Shown: positions 1 to 6,166 of the stretch, piece by piece | Position numbering within the stretch: the stretch's first letter is position 1 | Layout of the letters: every line of letters starts with the position of its first letter | Assembly: GCA_030038885.1 (NCBI GenBank) | Contig: JASHQY010000158.1 | Span: 1-11,177, forward strand | From: Thermoplasmata archaeon | GTDB lineage: Archaea > Thermoplasmatota > Thermoplasmata > Lutacidiplasmatales > UBA184 | Length of the DNA: 11,177 nucleotides | Direction: 5' to 3' | The notes under the pieces: generated by a model | The model's database searches: none | Told to the model about the DNA's origin: nothing | Seen by the model: the letters and a program-made list of their open reading frames with translations, nothing else | Position numbers and translations under genes: made by a program

Positions 1-50
1 AGAGCGATCATCAGCCACCCTCCGACGAGGAACGTCGTTTCCCGGAGCAT
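1..50 (-). CDS. Possible N-terminus of a membrane protein, cut by the window edge
   Basis: Reading leftward from the ATG at 50-48 gives 16 codons, MLRETTFLVGGWLMIA, that run off the window without a stop. The stretch is hydrophobic after the first five residues and could begin a membrane segment or signal anchor. I see no TATA-like box about 25 bases upstream and no clear ribosome binding site, and 16 codons are too few to identify a family. It lies on the same strand as the thioredoxin/VOC pair and 223 bases beyond its end, so it could be a third member of that transcription unit. It is equally possible that the open frame is chance in GC-rich DNA. Confidence 0.3.
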   Translation of the reverse strand, partial: MLRETTFLVGGWLMIA

Positions 51-273
51 GTTCGCTGGACGGCCGACGAGGACGCGAGTTCCCCCGGTCCCAAGGGGGT
101 CGCACCCCGGAGAGGCCGATCGGGTTGATGAGCCGGCCCCCCGGGCGACCGGCCGGAGCTCCCCTCGTTCCCCCTCGCTCTGGAAGCCCTTTGTCCGGGT
201 CGGGATCGGGGCCTCGCACCGGAGTCGGGCCCTGGGGGGCGGGGAACTCCGGCGCGTGGGATCCCAGGGAACC

Positions 274-669
274 CTACCGTGCCGGGTTCGGTGCGCCGGG
301 ATCGGCCGACGGAGCACGCAGCGACTCCACCAGGCGTCGCCACTTCGACTCGCGGATGCCGAAGAACCGTCGCCCGTCGAGACGTTGGCGCTCGACCCCC
401 TCGACGAACACGACGATCGACGGAGTGATCCGGATCCGAAAGTCGTCCCACAGCGGGTCGCGGAGATCGGTGATGTCCGCGATCGCGAGGGTTCCGGGAA
501 ATTCCCGCCGGCGGGCGACGAAGCGCGGCACGAACCGCCGGGTGACCGGGCACCAGGCCGCGGCGAAGCAGACCCCGTACGTTCCGCGACGGCTCAGCCG
601 CCCGCTCCGAAAGTCGTCCGTGCGAAGGATCTCGAGCCCGGTCCGGGCCCAGGGCACCTCGTCCGTCAA
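274..669 (-). CDS. Thioredoxin-fold protein with CPVT in place of CxxC
   Basis: A 131-residue cytoplasmic protein of the thioredoxin superfamily; no signal peptide or membrane segment is visible. The active-site strand-turn-helix is recognisable at residues 32-48 as GVCFAAAWCPVTRRF, with Trp39-Cys40, and the cis-proline loop is at 81-84 (ITPS), followed by a hydrophobic strand (IVVFVEG). The normal resolving cysteine of WCGPC is Thr43 here, so the site is monothiol. A second cysteine, Cys34, lies six residues before Cys40 and could form an alternative disulfide. The start is TTG at 669-667, overlapping the TGA of the upstream VOC gene (TTGA), so translation is probably coupled. Classical dithiol reductase activity is doubtful; a peroxidase-like, glutaredoxin-like or thiol-holding role is possible. 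Fold assignment is fairly sure; substrate unknown. Confidence 0.8.
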   Translation of the reverse strand: MTDEVPWARTGLEILRTDDFRSGRLSRRGTYGVCFAAAWCPVTRRFVPRFVARRREFPGTLAIADITDLRDPLWDDFRIRITPSIVVFVEGVERQRLDGRRFFGIRESKWRRLVESLRAPSADPGAPNPAR

Positions 670-1055
670 TCGGTTCGGTTCGAGAGGATGAACTCGTTGC
701 CGTCCGGGTCCGCGAACACCGCGCGGACGAAGTCACCGAAAGGGGAGTCGACGTGCTTCGGCTCCGAGGTCACGGTGCCTCCGCGGCGCCGGATCTCCCG
801 GCACGCCGCCTCGGGATCCGGGTGCTGGAAGATGATGCCCGACACCGTCCCGGGATCCCGGCCCTCTTCCCCCGGGGACTGGACGTGCATCGTGAGGATC
901 GTCGACGTGCCGGGAATCGCGAACACGGCCCGCTGGACCTTCTCCTGGAAGTTGATCTCGTTGAGTCCGAGCACGTCTTGGTAGAACGCCCGCGCCCGCT
1001 GGATGTCCCGAACATGGATCGTTACGGCGTGGAGCCCCGAGATGACGTCCGTCAC
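666..1055 (-). CDS. VOC-superfamily (glyoxalase/bleomycin-resistance fold) protein
   Basis: A 129-residue soluble protein with the two beta-alpha-beta-beta-beta modules of the vicinal oxygen chelate superfamily. It opens with LHAVTIHVRDIQRARAFYQ (His9 is the usual first metal ligand, and AFYQDVLGL is the family signature). It ends with FADPDGNEFILSNR, where Glu121 sits at the usual last metal-ligand position. Candidate ligands between them are His57 and Gln77. Members include glyoxalase I, fosfomycin and bleomycin resistance proteins and extradiol dioxygenases; single-domain proteins like this cannot be given a substrate from sequence. The start is GTG at 1055-1053. A TTAA box lies about 25 bases upstream of it, which fits a leaderless transcript. 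It is the first gene of a pair with the thioredoxin-fold protein, suggesting a role in carbonyl or oxidative stress, but that is inference. Confidence 0.9.
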   Translation of the reverse strand: MTDVISGLHAVTIHVRDIQRARAFYQDVLGLNEINFQEKVQRAVFAIPGTSTILTMHVQSPGEEGRDPGTVSGIIFQHPDPEAACREIRRRGGTVTSEPKHVDSPFGDFVRAVFADPDGNEFILSNRTD

Positions 1056-1075
1056 GTCCCGAGCCAGGGTCCTCG

Positions 1076-1084
1076 AGATTAAGA
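1076..1084 (-). promoter_or_regulatory. TATA-like box for the VOC/thioredoxin pair
   Basis: On the minus strand this reads TCTTAATCT in otherwise GC-rich DNA. Its centre is about 25.5 bases upstream of the first base of the GTG start at 1055. That is the archaeal TATA-to-start-site distance, so the mRNA would begin at or next to the start codon. Confidence 0.5.
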
Positions 1085-1091
1085 CCTCGGT

Positions 1092-1128
1092 GGGTCCGGG
1101 GCGGCCCTCCCGGGGGTGGGGGGAGGGG
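1092..1128 (+). other. G-run tract with quadruplex potential between divergent genes
   Basis: The plus strand carries runs of 3, 4, 5, 6 and 4 guanines between 1092 and 1128; the last three are separated by single T and A bases. It lies between the minus-strand VOC promoter and the plus-strand membrane protein gene. In such GC-rich DNA this may be compositional, but it is the densest G-run cluster I noticed in the window. The last three runs alone cannot make a regular three-tier quadruplex; an upstream run is needed. Confidence 0.35.
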
Positions 1129-1247
1129 TCCGCCCGGCCCGTGCTCCCGTCCGCTCGGCCCGGACGACGGATTCCCGGTTGGTCGAGAGGAACCCGGGAC
1201 GACGGTCGGACCGGGCCCGAGCGGCGGGGTGCCGCCCGGGCGTGGGG

Positions 1248-1253
1248 TTTTTC
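1248..1253 (+). promoter_or_regulatory. Weak T-rich promoter element for the first four-helix membrane protein
   Basis: The bases TTTTTC interrupt a GC-rich region and are centred about 27 bases upstream of the GTG at 1278, matching the spacing of the better TTAA boxes in this window. The match to an archaeal TATA box is poor, so this is a tentative call. Confidence 0.25.
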
Positions 1254-1277
1254 TCCTAGGCCGTATCAGGGACTTCC

Positions 1278-1649
1278 GTGACGCGACCGGTGGCTGCGGG
1301 AGTCCTGACGATCATCGGCGGACTGTTCATCCTGGGAGGCGGCCTCGCGTTCGCCGCCATCGGGGTGCTGGTCTTCACGGTGTTCGGGTTTCTGAGCGGA
1401 TTGTTCTTCGTCGGCGCGATCGTCGGAGTGATCGCGGTCCTCATGGGGATCCTGATGATCGCGGTCCCGTCCGCGCACGTCGTGTGGGGCGCCATCGCGA
1501 TCATCATGGCGATCCTGAGCATCCCCTTCGCCCTCGCGGGAATCTTCCTGGGGTTCATCCTCGCGCTCATCGGCGGCATCCTCGCGCTCGCGTGGAAGCC
1601 CCTGCCCGCGCCGCCGCCGGTGCCCGTCACCGAGGCCCGCAAGGTATAG
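1278..1649 (+). CDS. Small four-helix membrane protein of unknown function
   Basis: A 123-residue, almost wholly hydrophobic protein with no large soluble domain. Likely membrane segments are about residues 5-31, 36-62, 67-84 and 88-106, rich in Gly, Ala, Ile and Leu, with a short proline-rich tail (PLPAPPPVP) ending TEARKV. The composition resembles the small glycine-rich membrane proteins annotated as DUFs (such as DUF6114 or DUF4064) in archaeal genomes, but I cannot place it in a family with certainty. The GTG start is chosen because MTRPVAAG leads straight into the first helix and a T-rich element sits at leaderless-promoter distance. The N-terminal motif GGLFILGGGLAFAA resembles that of the protein at 9753-10154. 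It is transcribed in the same direction as the cyclase gene but separated from it by 248 bases with that gene's own promoter. Confidence 0.8.
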   Translation: MTRPVAAGVLTIIGGLFILGGGLAFAAIGVLVFTVFGFLSGLFFVGAIVGVIAVLMGILMIAVPSAHVVWGAIAIIMAILSIPFALAGIFLGFILALIGGILALAWKPLPAPPPVPVTEARKV

Positions 1650-1715
1650 GGCCTCGGGCGGCCGCGTCCGCGTCCGCACGCTCGAGCGGTCCCCTCCGGA
1701 GGGCCGATCGGGCCG

Positions 1716-1734
1716 CGGAGGGGGCTCCCCTCCG
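1716..1734 (+). repeat. Perfect hairpin, 8-bp stem and 3-base loop
   Basis: CGGAGGGG (1716-1723) pairs with CCCCTCCG (1727-1734) around the loop GCT. It lies 67 bases after the stop of the membrane protein gene. There is no following T-run, so it is not a bacterial-type terminator, and archaeal termination usually depends on T-runs. It may stabilise an mRNA end or have no role. Confidence 0.5.
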
Positions 1735-1790
1735 GACCCCGCGGACGCAGGTCGTGCCTCGCGCGCGGCGCCCGTGCGGTAAAGGGCGTC

Positions 1791-1860
1791 CGACCCGACG
1801 CTCGATCGATCGACCGGATTCCCCGGGTCGTGGTCCCGGCCGCGACGATCGAGCGGGTCG
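1791..1860 (+). repeat. Long imperfect inverted repeat upstream of the cyclase promoter
   Basis: CGACCC (1791-1796) plus GCTCGATCG (1800-1808) is the reverse complement of CGATCGAGCGGGTCG (1846-1860). The result is 15 paired positions interrupted only by a three-base bulge (GAC, 1797-1799). The inner ten pairs (1799-1808 with 1846-1855) are continuous. The right arm ends nine bases before the TTAA box of the cyclase gene, so the element is upstream of the predicted transcript. It is better read as a DNA site or cruciform than as part of that mRNA. Confidence 0.6.
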
Positions 1861-1866
1861 GGGGAG

Positions 1867-1875
1867 CCCTTAACT
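1867..1875 (+). promoter_or_regulatory. TATA-like box for the cyclase gene
   Basis: CCCTTAACT is the AT-rich spot in this gap closest to the start codon. Its TTAA core (1870-1873) is centred 26.5 bases upstream of the GTG at 1898, the distance expected for a leaderless archaeal transcript. No Shine-Dalgarno site is needed for such an mRNA. Confidence 0.5.
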
Positions 1876-1897
1876 GAGCGGAGAGGGCTCTCGGGCC

Positions 1898-3871
1898 GTG
1901 GCCGATCCCGCCCCGCGCCGCCTCGCGGCGATCATGTTCACGGATCTCGTGGGGTTTACCCGGCTCGGGCAGGAGGACGAGGAGACCGCCCTCCGCCTGC
2001 GCCGCGAGCATCAGTCGATCCTCCGCCCGATCTTCGTGGCGCACCACGGCCGTGAGGTGAAGTCCCTCGGCGACGGGTTCCTGATCGAGTTCTCGAGCGC
2101 GATGGAATCCGTGCAGTGCGCGGTCGAGATCCAGCAGGCGCTCGCCCGGCGGAACGCGGACCCCTCCGCCCAGGGCCGGATCCTCCTGCGGATCGGGATC
2201 CACGTCGGGGACGTCGTCGGGGAGGGGGACGACATCGTGGGGGACGCGGTGAACGTGGCGTCCCGCATCGAGCCCCTCGCGGAGGCGGGGGGGGTCTGCG
2301 TGTCGAGCACCGTGTTCGACCAGGTGCGGAACAAGCTGCGCCTGCCGCTCGAGAAGATCGGGCCCCGCACGCTGAAGAACGTGGAGTACCCGATCGACGT
2401 GTACCGGGTGCTCCTGTGGGCCGAGTCGGATCGACCCGGCGTCGCCCCGTCGGGTACGTCGGCCCCGTCGCCCGACCTTCGACTCGCGATCCTGCCCCTC
2501 GCGAACATGAGCCCCGATGCGAACGACAGCTACTTCGCGGACGGGCTCACGGACGAGCTGATCACCCAGACGTCGAAGATCCCGGGGCTCCGCGTCGTCC
2601 CCCGCACGTCGGTCCTCCGCTACCGGGACAGCTCGAAGAGCCTGCGCGACGTCGCGCAGGAGCTCGGGGTCGGCTTCGCTCTCGCGGGCAGCGTCCGAAA
2701 GGCCGGGAACCAGCTGCGCGTCACGGTCGAGCTGCTCGATCCCCGCACGGAGGCCCGGCTCTGGTCGTCCCGGTACGATCGCCCGTTCGACGACGTCTTC
2801 GCGATCCAGGACGACATCGCGGGCCAGATCGCCGCGTCGATCTCGGCGCACCTCTCCCCCACGCCGGCGCCGGGCCGCTCGGCGTTCGCCCCGACGTCCC
2901 GGGACACGGAGGACATGGCGGCGTACGTCGCGTTCCTGCACGGCCGCAAGCTCTACGGGGAGAAGGCATCGGAGGAGACCGTCCGCAAGGCCCTCGCGTT
3001 CTTCGAGGAGGCCGCGGCGCGGGACCCGCGCTTCGCCCGGGCCCATCTCGGGATCGCCGACAGCCTGGCGTGGCTCGCGGGGGAGGGCGCGCTCGACTAC
3101 CGGACCACCAAGGCGCGGGCCCACGAGGAGGTCGCGACCGCGCTGCGGCTCAACGACTCCCTCGCCGAAGCGCACAGCTCGCTCGCCTCGTTCAACGTGG
3201 CCGAGGAGCACTGGCCCGAGGCGGTGCAGGAGGCGCGCCGCGCGATCGAGCTGAACCCCAGCCTCTCCGACCCGTACCGGTGGCTCGCCCAGGCGAGCGC
3301 CGGTGCAGGGAACATCTCGGAGGCGGTTCGGCTGCTCGAGACCGCGATGGCGATCGATCCGCTCGACGTCAACATCCTCGCGTTCCTCGGACGGGCGTAC
3401 TCCTACGCGGGCCGGTCCGAGGACGCGCTCGCGCACTGGGAACGCATCCGGTCGCTCGTCCCGTTCCGGACCAACGCCCACCTGACCGAGTTCTACCTCG
3501 GCCGCGGAGAGTACGCGAAGGCGCGGGAGACGCTTCGCGAGATGGAGCGGATCCGGCCGACCAGCGCGTGGAACGAGGCGCTCCGGGGGGTCCTGGCCGC
3601 CCGGGAGGGCGACGCGGCGGCCGCCCATCGCGAGATCGAGCGCCTGCGCGCCCGCACCGAGGGAACGGCGATCACGACGTTCCTGATCGGGTTCATCCAG
3701 TTCGCCCTGGGCGAGACCGAGGAGTTCTACCGTTCGATGGAGATCGCCCGTGCGGACCGTACGCTGCCCGGTCTCGAGCTGATGTACTCCTCGATGTTCG
3801 ATTCCGCCCGGAACGATCCGCGCTTTCGGGCCTACCTCGATCAGTACGTGCGGCAGCCGCGGGTCTCCTGA
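1898..3871 (+). CDS. Class III adenylate/guanylate cyclase with TolB-like domain and TPR repeats
   Basis: A 657-residue protein. Residues 8-175 form a class III nucleotide cyclase catalytic domain with the full active-site set. Metal-binding Asp16 (FTDLVGFT) and Asp59 (KSLGDGF) are present, Lys55 and Asp116 occupy the adenine-recognition positions, and Asn119 and Arg123 lie in GDAVNVASR. This predicts conversion of ATP to cyclic AMP rather than use of GTP. About residues 194-320 match the TolB/FlgO-like N-terminal fold (RLAILPLANMSP, SYFADGLTDELI, LAGSVRKAGNQLRV). The rest, about 340-657, is helical TPR-type repeats with recurring Ala/Leu and Pro spacing (ELNPSLSDPYRWLA, AIDPLDVNILAFLGRAYSYA). 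No membrane segment is seen, so it is probably cytosolic. The architecture is familiar in bacteria; transfer into this archaeal lineage is possible. GTG start chosen from the TTAA box 26 bases upstream. The activating signal and the cAMP receiver are not visible here. Confidence 0.92.
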   Translation: MADPAPRRLAAIMFTDLVGFTRLGQEDEETALRLRREHQSILRPIFVAHHGREVKSLGDGFLIEFSSAMESVQCAVEIQQALARRNADPSAQGRILLRIGIHVGDVVGEGDDIVGDAVNVASRIEPLAEAGGVCVSSTVFDQVRNKLRLPLEKIGPRTLKNVEYPIDVYRVLLWAESDRPGVAPSGTSAPSPDLRLAILPLANMSPDANDSYFADGLTDELITQTSKIPGLRVVPRTSVLRYRDSSKSLRDVAQELGVGFALAGSVRKAGNQLRVTVELLDPRTEARLWSSRYDRPFDDVFAIQDDIAGQIAASISAHLSPTPAPGRSAFAPTSRDTEDMAAYVAFLHGRKLYGEKASEETVRKALAFFEEAAARDPRFARAHLGIADSLAWLAGEGALDYRTTKARAHEEVATALRLNDSLAEAHSSLASFNVAEEHWPEAVQEARRAIELNPSLSDPYRWLAQASAGAGNISEAVRLLETAMAIDPLDVNILAFLGRAYSYAGRSEDALAHWERIRSLVPFRTNAHLTEFYLGRGEYAKARETLREMERIRPTSAWNEALRGVLAAREGDAAAAHREIERLRARTEGTAITTFLIGFIQFALGETEEFYRSMEIARADRTLPGLELMYSSMFDSARNDPRFRAYLDQYVRQPRVS

Positions 3872-4175
3872 GCGGTCGGTCGCGCCCGGGGGGCCCGGCG
3901 GCCGCGCGGCTCCGGCCCCGGGAGTCCGCGGCGAGGACGGCGTCCGGGCCTCCGCGGGCTCAACGAGAGCGCTCGGGGCTCGGGGGGACCCACGGAGGAG
4001 CGTGGCCCCGTCCGCCTCCGCCGATCCGATCCCGCGCCGGAGGGCCCGGGCACGGCCCAAACCTCATTAGCGGGAGCCGGGATTCTCCCGGGTCCACGGC
4101 GCGCGGGCGGTTCGCGGCGCCGGGTTCCGAGGGGGCGACACGACGAGCGCGCGCAAGCCGTATCGGATCGGCCTC
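3872..4175 (+). other. Gap before aguB, including its likely non-canonical start
   Basis: About 300 bases with no convincing separate gene. A faint AT-rich spot, CTCATTAG at 4063-4070, could be the aguB TATA box. It is followed by a short hairpin, CCGGGA (4077-4082) with TCCCGG (4086-4091) around TTC. From 4140 the aguB reading frame clearly codes for the first strand of the protein although no standard start codon precedes it. The earlier part, 3872-4060, is GC-rich without a recognisable signal. Confidence 0.45.
4129..4145 (+). promoter_or_regulatory. Ribosome-binding site and probable ACG (mutated ATG) start of aguB
   Basis: GAGGGGG (4129-4135) is a good Shine-Dalgarno match. Four and seven bases after it come two ACG codons (4140-4142, 4143-4145) in the aguB frame. 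Translation from them gives TSARKPYRIGLVQMACG, which restores the conserved first beta strand of the nitrilase fold. No ATG, GTG, TTG or CTG exists in this frame between the TAG at 4068-4070 and the GTG at 4176. A single T at 4141 would make a textbook ATG start. Confidence 0.5.
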
Positions 4176-5054
4176 GTGCAGATGGCCTGCGGCCCCGCAC
4201 CGGACGCGAACGTGGAGAAGGGCGTCGCGCAGGTCGTCGCGGCGGTCGGTCGCGGGGCCACGGTCGTGTGCCTCCCCGAGCTGTTCCGCACGCAGTACTT
4301 CTGCCAGAGCGAGGACCACGCGATGTTCGACGAGGCCGAGCCGATCCCCGGCCCGACGACCGAGCGGTTCGCCGCGGTCGCGAAGGAGCACCGGGTCACG
4401 CTGTTCGTCCCGGTGTTCGAGCGCCGCTCGGCCGGGGTCTACCACAACGCGACCGCGGTCCTCGGGCCGGACGGCACGCTGCTCGGGCGGTACCGCAAGA
4501 TGCACATCCCGGACGATCCGCAGTTCTACGAGAAGTTCTACTTCACGCCGGGCGACCTCGGGTTCCCGACGTTCCCGGTCCACGGCGGCCGCACGGGGGT
4601 CCTGATCTGCTGGGACCAGTGGTACCCCGAGCCGGCGCGGCTCGAGGCGCTCGCGGGCGCGGAGCTCGTGTTCTATCCCACCGCGATCGGCTGGCACCCG
4701 CACGAGAAGGCGGAGTTCGGGGCCGCCGCGCACGACGCGTGGGAGACCGTGCAGCGGGCCCATGCGATCGCGAACGGCATGTATGTCGCGGTGCCGAACC
4801 GGGTCGGCGCGGAGCACGCGGACGTCCGGGGCCATCGCACCGACGGCCCCGGGCTCGAGTTCTGGGGCGCGTCGTTCGTCGCGGACCCGTTCGGCCGCGT
4901 GATCGCGAAGGCGTCCCACGACCGGGAGGAGCTCCTGCTCGCGGAGGTCGATCCCCGCGAGGTCGAACTCGTGCGGCAGCACTGGCCGTTCCTCCGGGAC
5001 CGCCGCATCGACGCCTACGGTCCGATCACGCACCGGTGGCTCGACCCGCCGTGA
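4176..5054 (+). CDS. aguB: N-carbamoylputrescine amidohydrolase
   Basis: A nitrilase-superfamily amidase predicted to hydrolyse N-carbamoylputrescine to putrescine, CO2 and ammonia in the cytosol. Counting from the GTG at 4176, the catalytic triad is Glu35 (CLPELFRTQYF), Lys108 (GRYRKMHIPDDP) and Cys145 (GVLICWDQWYPEPARLEAL). The segments QFYEKFYFTPGD, ELVFYPTAIG and NGMYVAVPNRVG are typical of the AguB group rather than of other nitrilases. The 292 codons from the canonical GTG cut off the first beta strand (YRIGLVQM). The true start is probably one of two ACG codons at 4140 or 4143, behind a GAGGGGG site, which would give about 303 residues. The stop overlaps the start of aguA (GTGA), so the two are co-transcribed and probably translationally coupled. 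The function is supported both by motifs and by this neighbour. Confidence 0.93.
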   Translation: MQMACGPAPDANVEKGVAQVVAAVGRGATVVCLPELFRTQYFCQSEDHAMFDEAEPIPGPTTERFAAVAKEHRVTLFVPVFERRSAGVYHNATAVLGPDGTLLGRYRKMHIPDDPQFYEKFYFTPGDLGFPTFPVHGGRTGVLICWDQWYPEPARLEALAGAELVFYPTAIGWHPHEKAEFGAAAHDAWETVQRAHAIANGMYVAVPNRVGAEHADVRGHRTDGPGLEFWGASFVADPFGRVIAKASHDREELLLAEVDPREVELVRQHWPFLRDRRIDAYGPITHRWLDPP

Positions 5055-6139
5055 CCGCGGTCCGCGCCCCCCGGGGGACGCCCCGGTCGTTGGGCTACCG
5101 CCTCCCGGCGGAATGGGCGCCGCACGCCGCGACGTGGATCGCCTGGCCCCACGCGCGGGACGACTGGCCCGGCCGCTTCGAGGCGATCCCGTTCGTGTAC
5201 TCCGAGATCGTCCGCCAGCTCGCCGCGCACGAGCCGGTGCGGATCGTCGTGCGGAGCGCCGCCGAGGAGGACCGCGTGCGGGAGCGCCTCGCCGCGGACG
5301 GCGTCGCGCTCGGGAACGTCCGGTGCTTCCGCTGGCCGACCGACCGATCGTGGGTCCGGGACTCGGGCCCGATCTTCGTTCGCCGCCCGGCCGCCGGCGC
5401 GGCGCCAGCGGCGCGGGCCGTCACGAGCTGGCGCTTCCGCGCGTGGGCGAAGTACGGGAACTGGCGCCGGGACGACCGCCTCGGAAATCGCATCGCGCGC
5501 GCGCTCGAGCTTCCCGCCTGGCGCCCGCGGCTACGAGGAGAGCGGATCGTGCTCGAGGGCGGAGCGATCGACGGGAACGGCGCGGGGCTGCTCCTCGCGA
5601 CCGAGGAGTGCCTCCTCGGGGAGGTGCAGGCCCGCAACCCGGGGGTCGGCCGCGCCGAGCTCGAGCAGCTCTTCTCGGACTATCTCGGCGTCGACCGGGT
5701 CCTCTGGCTCGCGCGCGGGATCGTCGGCGACGACACCCACGGGCACGTCGACGACGTCGCGCGGTTCGTCGGGGAGCGCACGATCGTGGCCGCGCGTCCG
5801 CCGGGGGACGGCGACCCGAACCGCGCGCCGCTCGAGGAGAATCTCGGCCGGCTGCGCGCGGCGGTCGCGCCCGACGGCCGCCCGTTCCAGATCGAGGAGC
5901 TCCCGATGCCCGGACCGATCGAGTACTCGGGACAGCGGGTGCCGGCGAGCTACCTCAACTTCTACCTCGCGAACGGGCTCGTGCTGGTCCCGACGTTCAA
6001 CGATCCCGCCGACCGGGAGGCGCTCGGGACGCTCGCCCGGCTGTTCCCGGATCGGACGGTTGTCGGGCTTCCGAGCCGGGACCTCATCTGGGGGCTCGGG
6101 TCGGTGCACTGCCTGACCCAGCAGGAGCCCGCGGCGTAG
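5051..6139 (+). CDS. aguA: Agmatine deiminase
   Basis: A 362-residue enzyme of the peptidylarginine-deiminase-like fold that converts agmatine to N-carbamoylputrescine and ammonia. Family landmarks in order are MAEWxPH-like PAEWAPHAATWIAWPH, DRSWVRDSGPIFV, ERIVLEGGAIDGNG, GDDTHGHVDDVARF (His230 catalytic), ASYLNFYLANGLVLVPTFN and the nucleophile loop GSVHCLTQQEP with Cys354. The length matches the usual 340-370 residues. The GTG start overlaps the aguB stop and is the only candidate giving the expected N-terminus. Its product is the substrate of the upstream gene, so the pair completes agmatine to putrescine. Agmatine would have to come from an arginine decarboxylase encoded elsewhere. The gene ends 27 bases from the convergent aldo/keto reductase gene, with no T-run terminator between them. 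Confidence 0.95.
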   Translation: MTAVRAPRGTPRSLGYRLPAEWAPHAATWIAWPHARDDWPGRFEAIPFVYSEIVRQLAAHEPVRIVVRSAAEEDRVRERLAADGVALGNVRCFRWPTDRSWVRDSGPIFVRRPAAGAAPAARAVTSWRFRAWAKYGNWRRDDRLGNRIARALELPAWRPRLRGERIVLEGGAIDGNGAGLLLATEECLLGEVQARNPGVGRAELEQLFSDYLGVDRVLWLARGIVGDDTHGHVDDVARFVGERTIVAARPPGDGDPNRAPLEENLGRLRAAVAPDGRPFQIEELPMPGPIEYSGQRVPASYLNFYLANGLVLVPTFNDPADREALGTLARLFPDRTVVGLPSRDLIWGLGSVHCLTQQEPAA

Positions 6140-6166
6140 CGGCGAGGCGCCCCCGGGGCGGCGCGG

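Larger units (their letters stand above)
1650..1897 (+). other. Intergenic region with stacked inverted repeats
   Basis: This 248-base gap contains no convincing gene on either strand. It holds a 12-base palindrome at 1692-1703 (CCCTCCGGAGGG), a GGCC-GATCG-GGCC hairpin just after it, an 8-bp stem at 1716-1734, a long imperfect inverted repeat at 1791-1860 and the TTAA promoter box of the cyclase gene at 1870-1873. The first structures follow the membrane protein stop and may mark its mRNA end; the later ones are placed to influence the cyclase promoter. Confidence 0.5.

Noticed and set aside
11..736. Overlapping long open frames on both strands at the left end
   Set aside because: They conflict with the VOC and thioredoxin-fold frames, which carry recognisable motifs; the alternatives are low-complexity.
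1256..4060. A 934-codon open frame on the minus strand opposite the cyclase gene
   Set aside because: The translation is arginine-, proline- and glycine-rich with no family motifs, and it lies opposite a gene with complete catalytic motifs. Long antisense open frames are expected at this GC content.
2116..4605. An 829-codon open frame on the plus strand across the cyclase and aguB
   Set aside because: It is an out-of-frame reading of two well-supported genes, with low-complexity Arg/Gly/Pro sequence.
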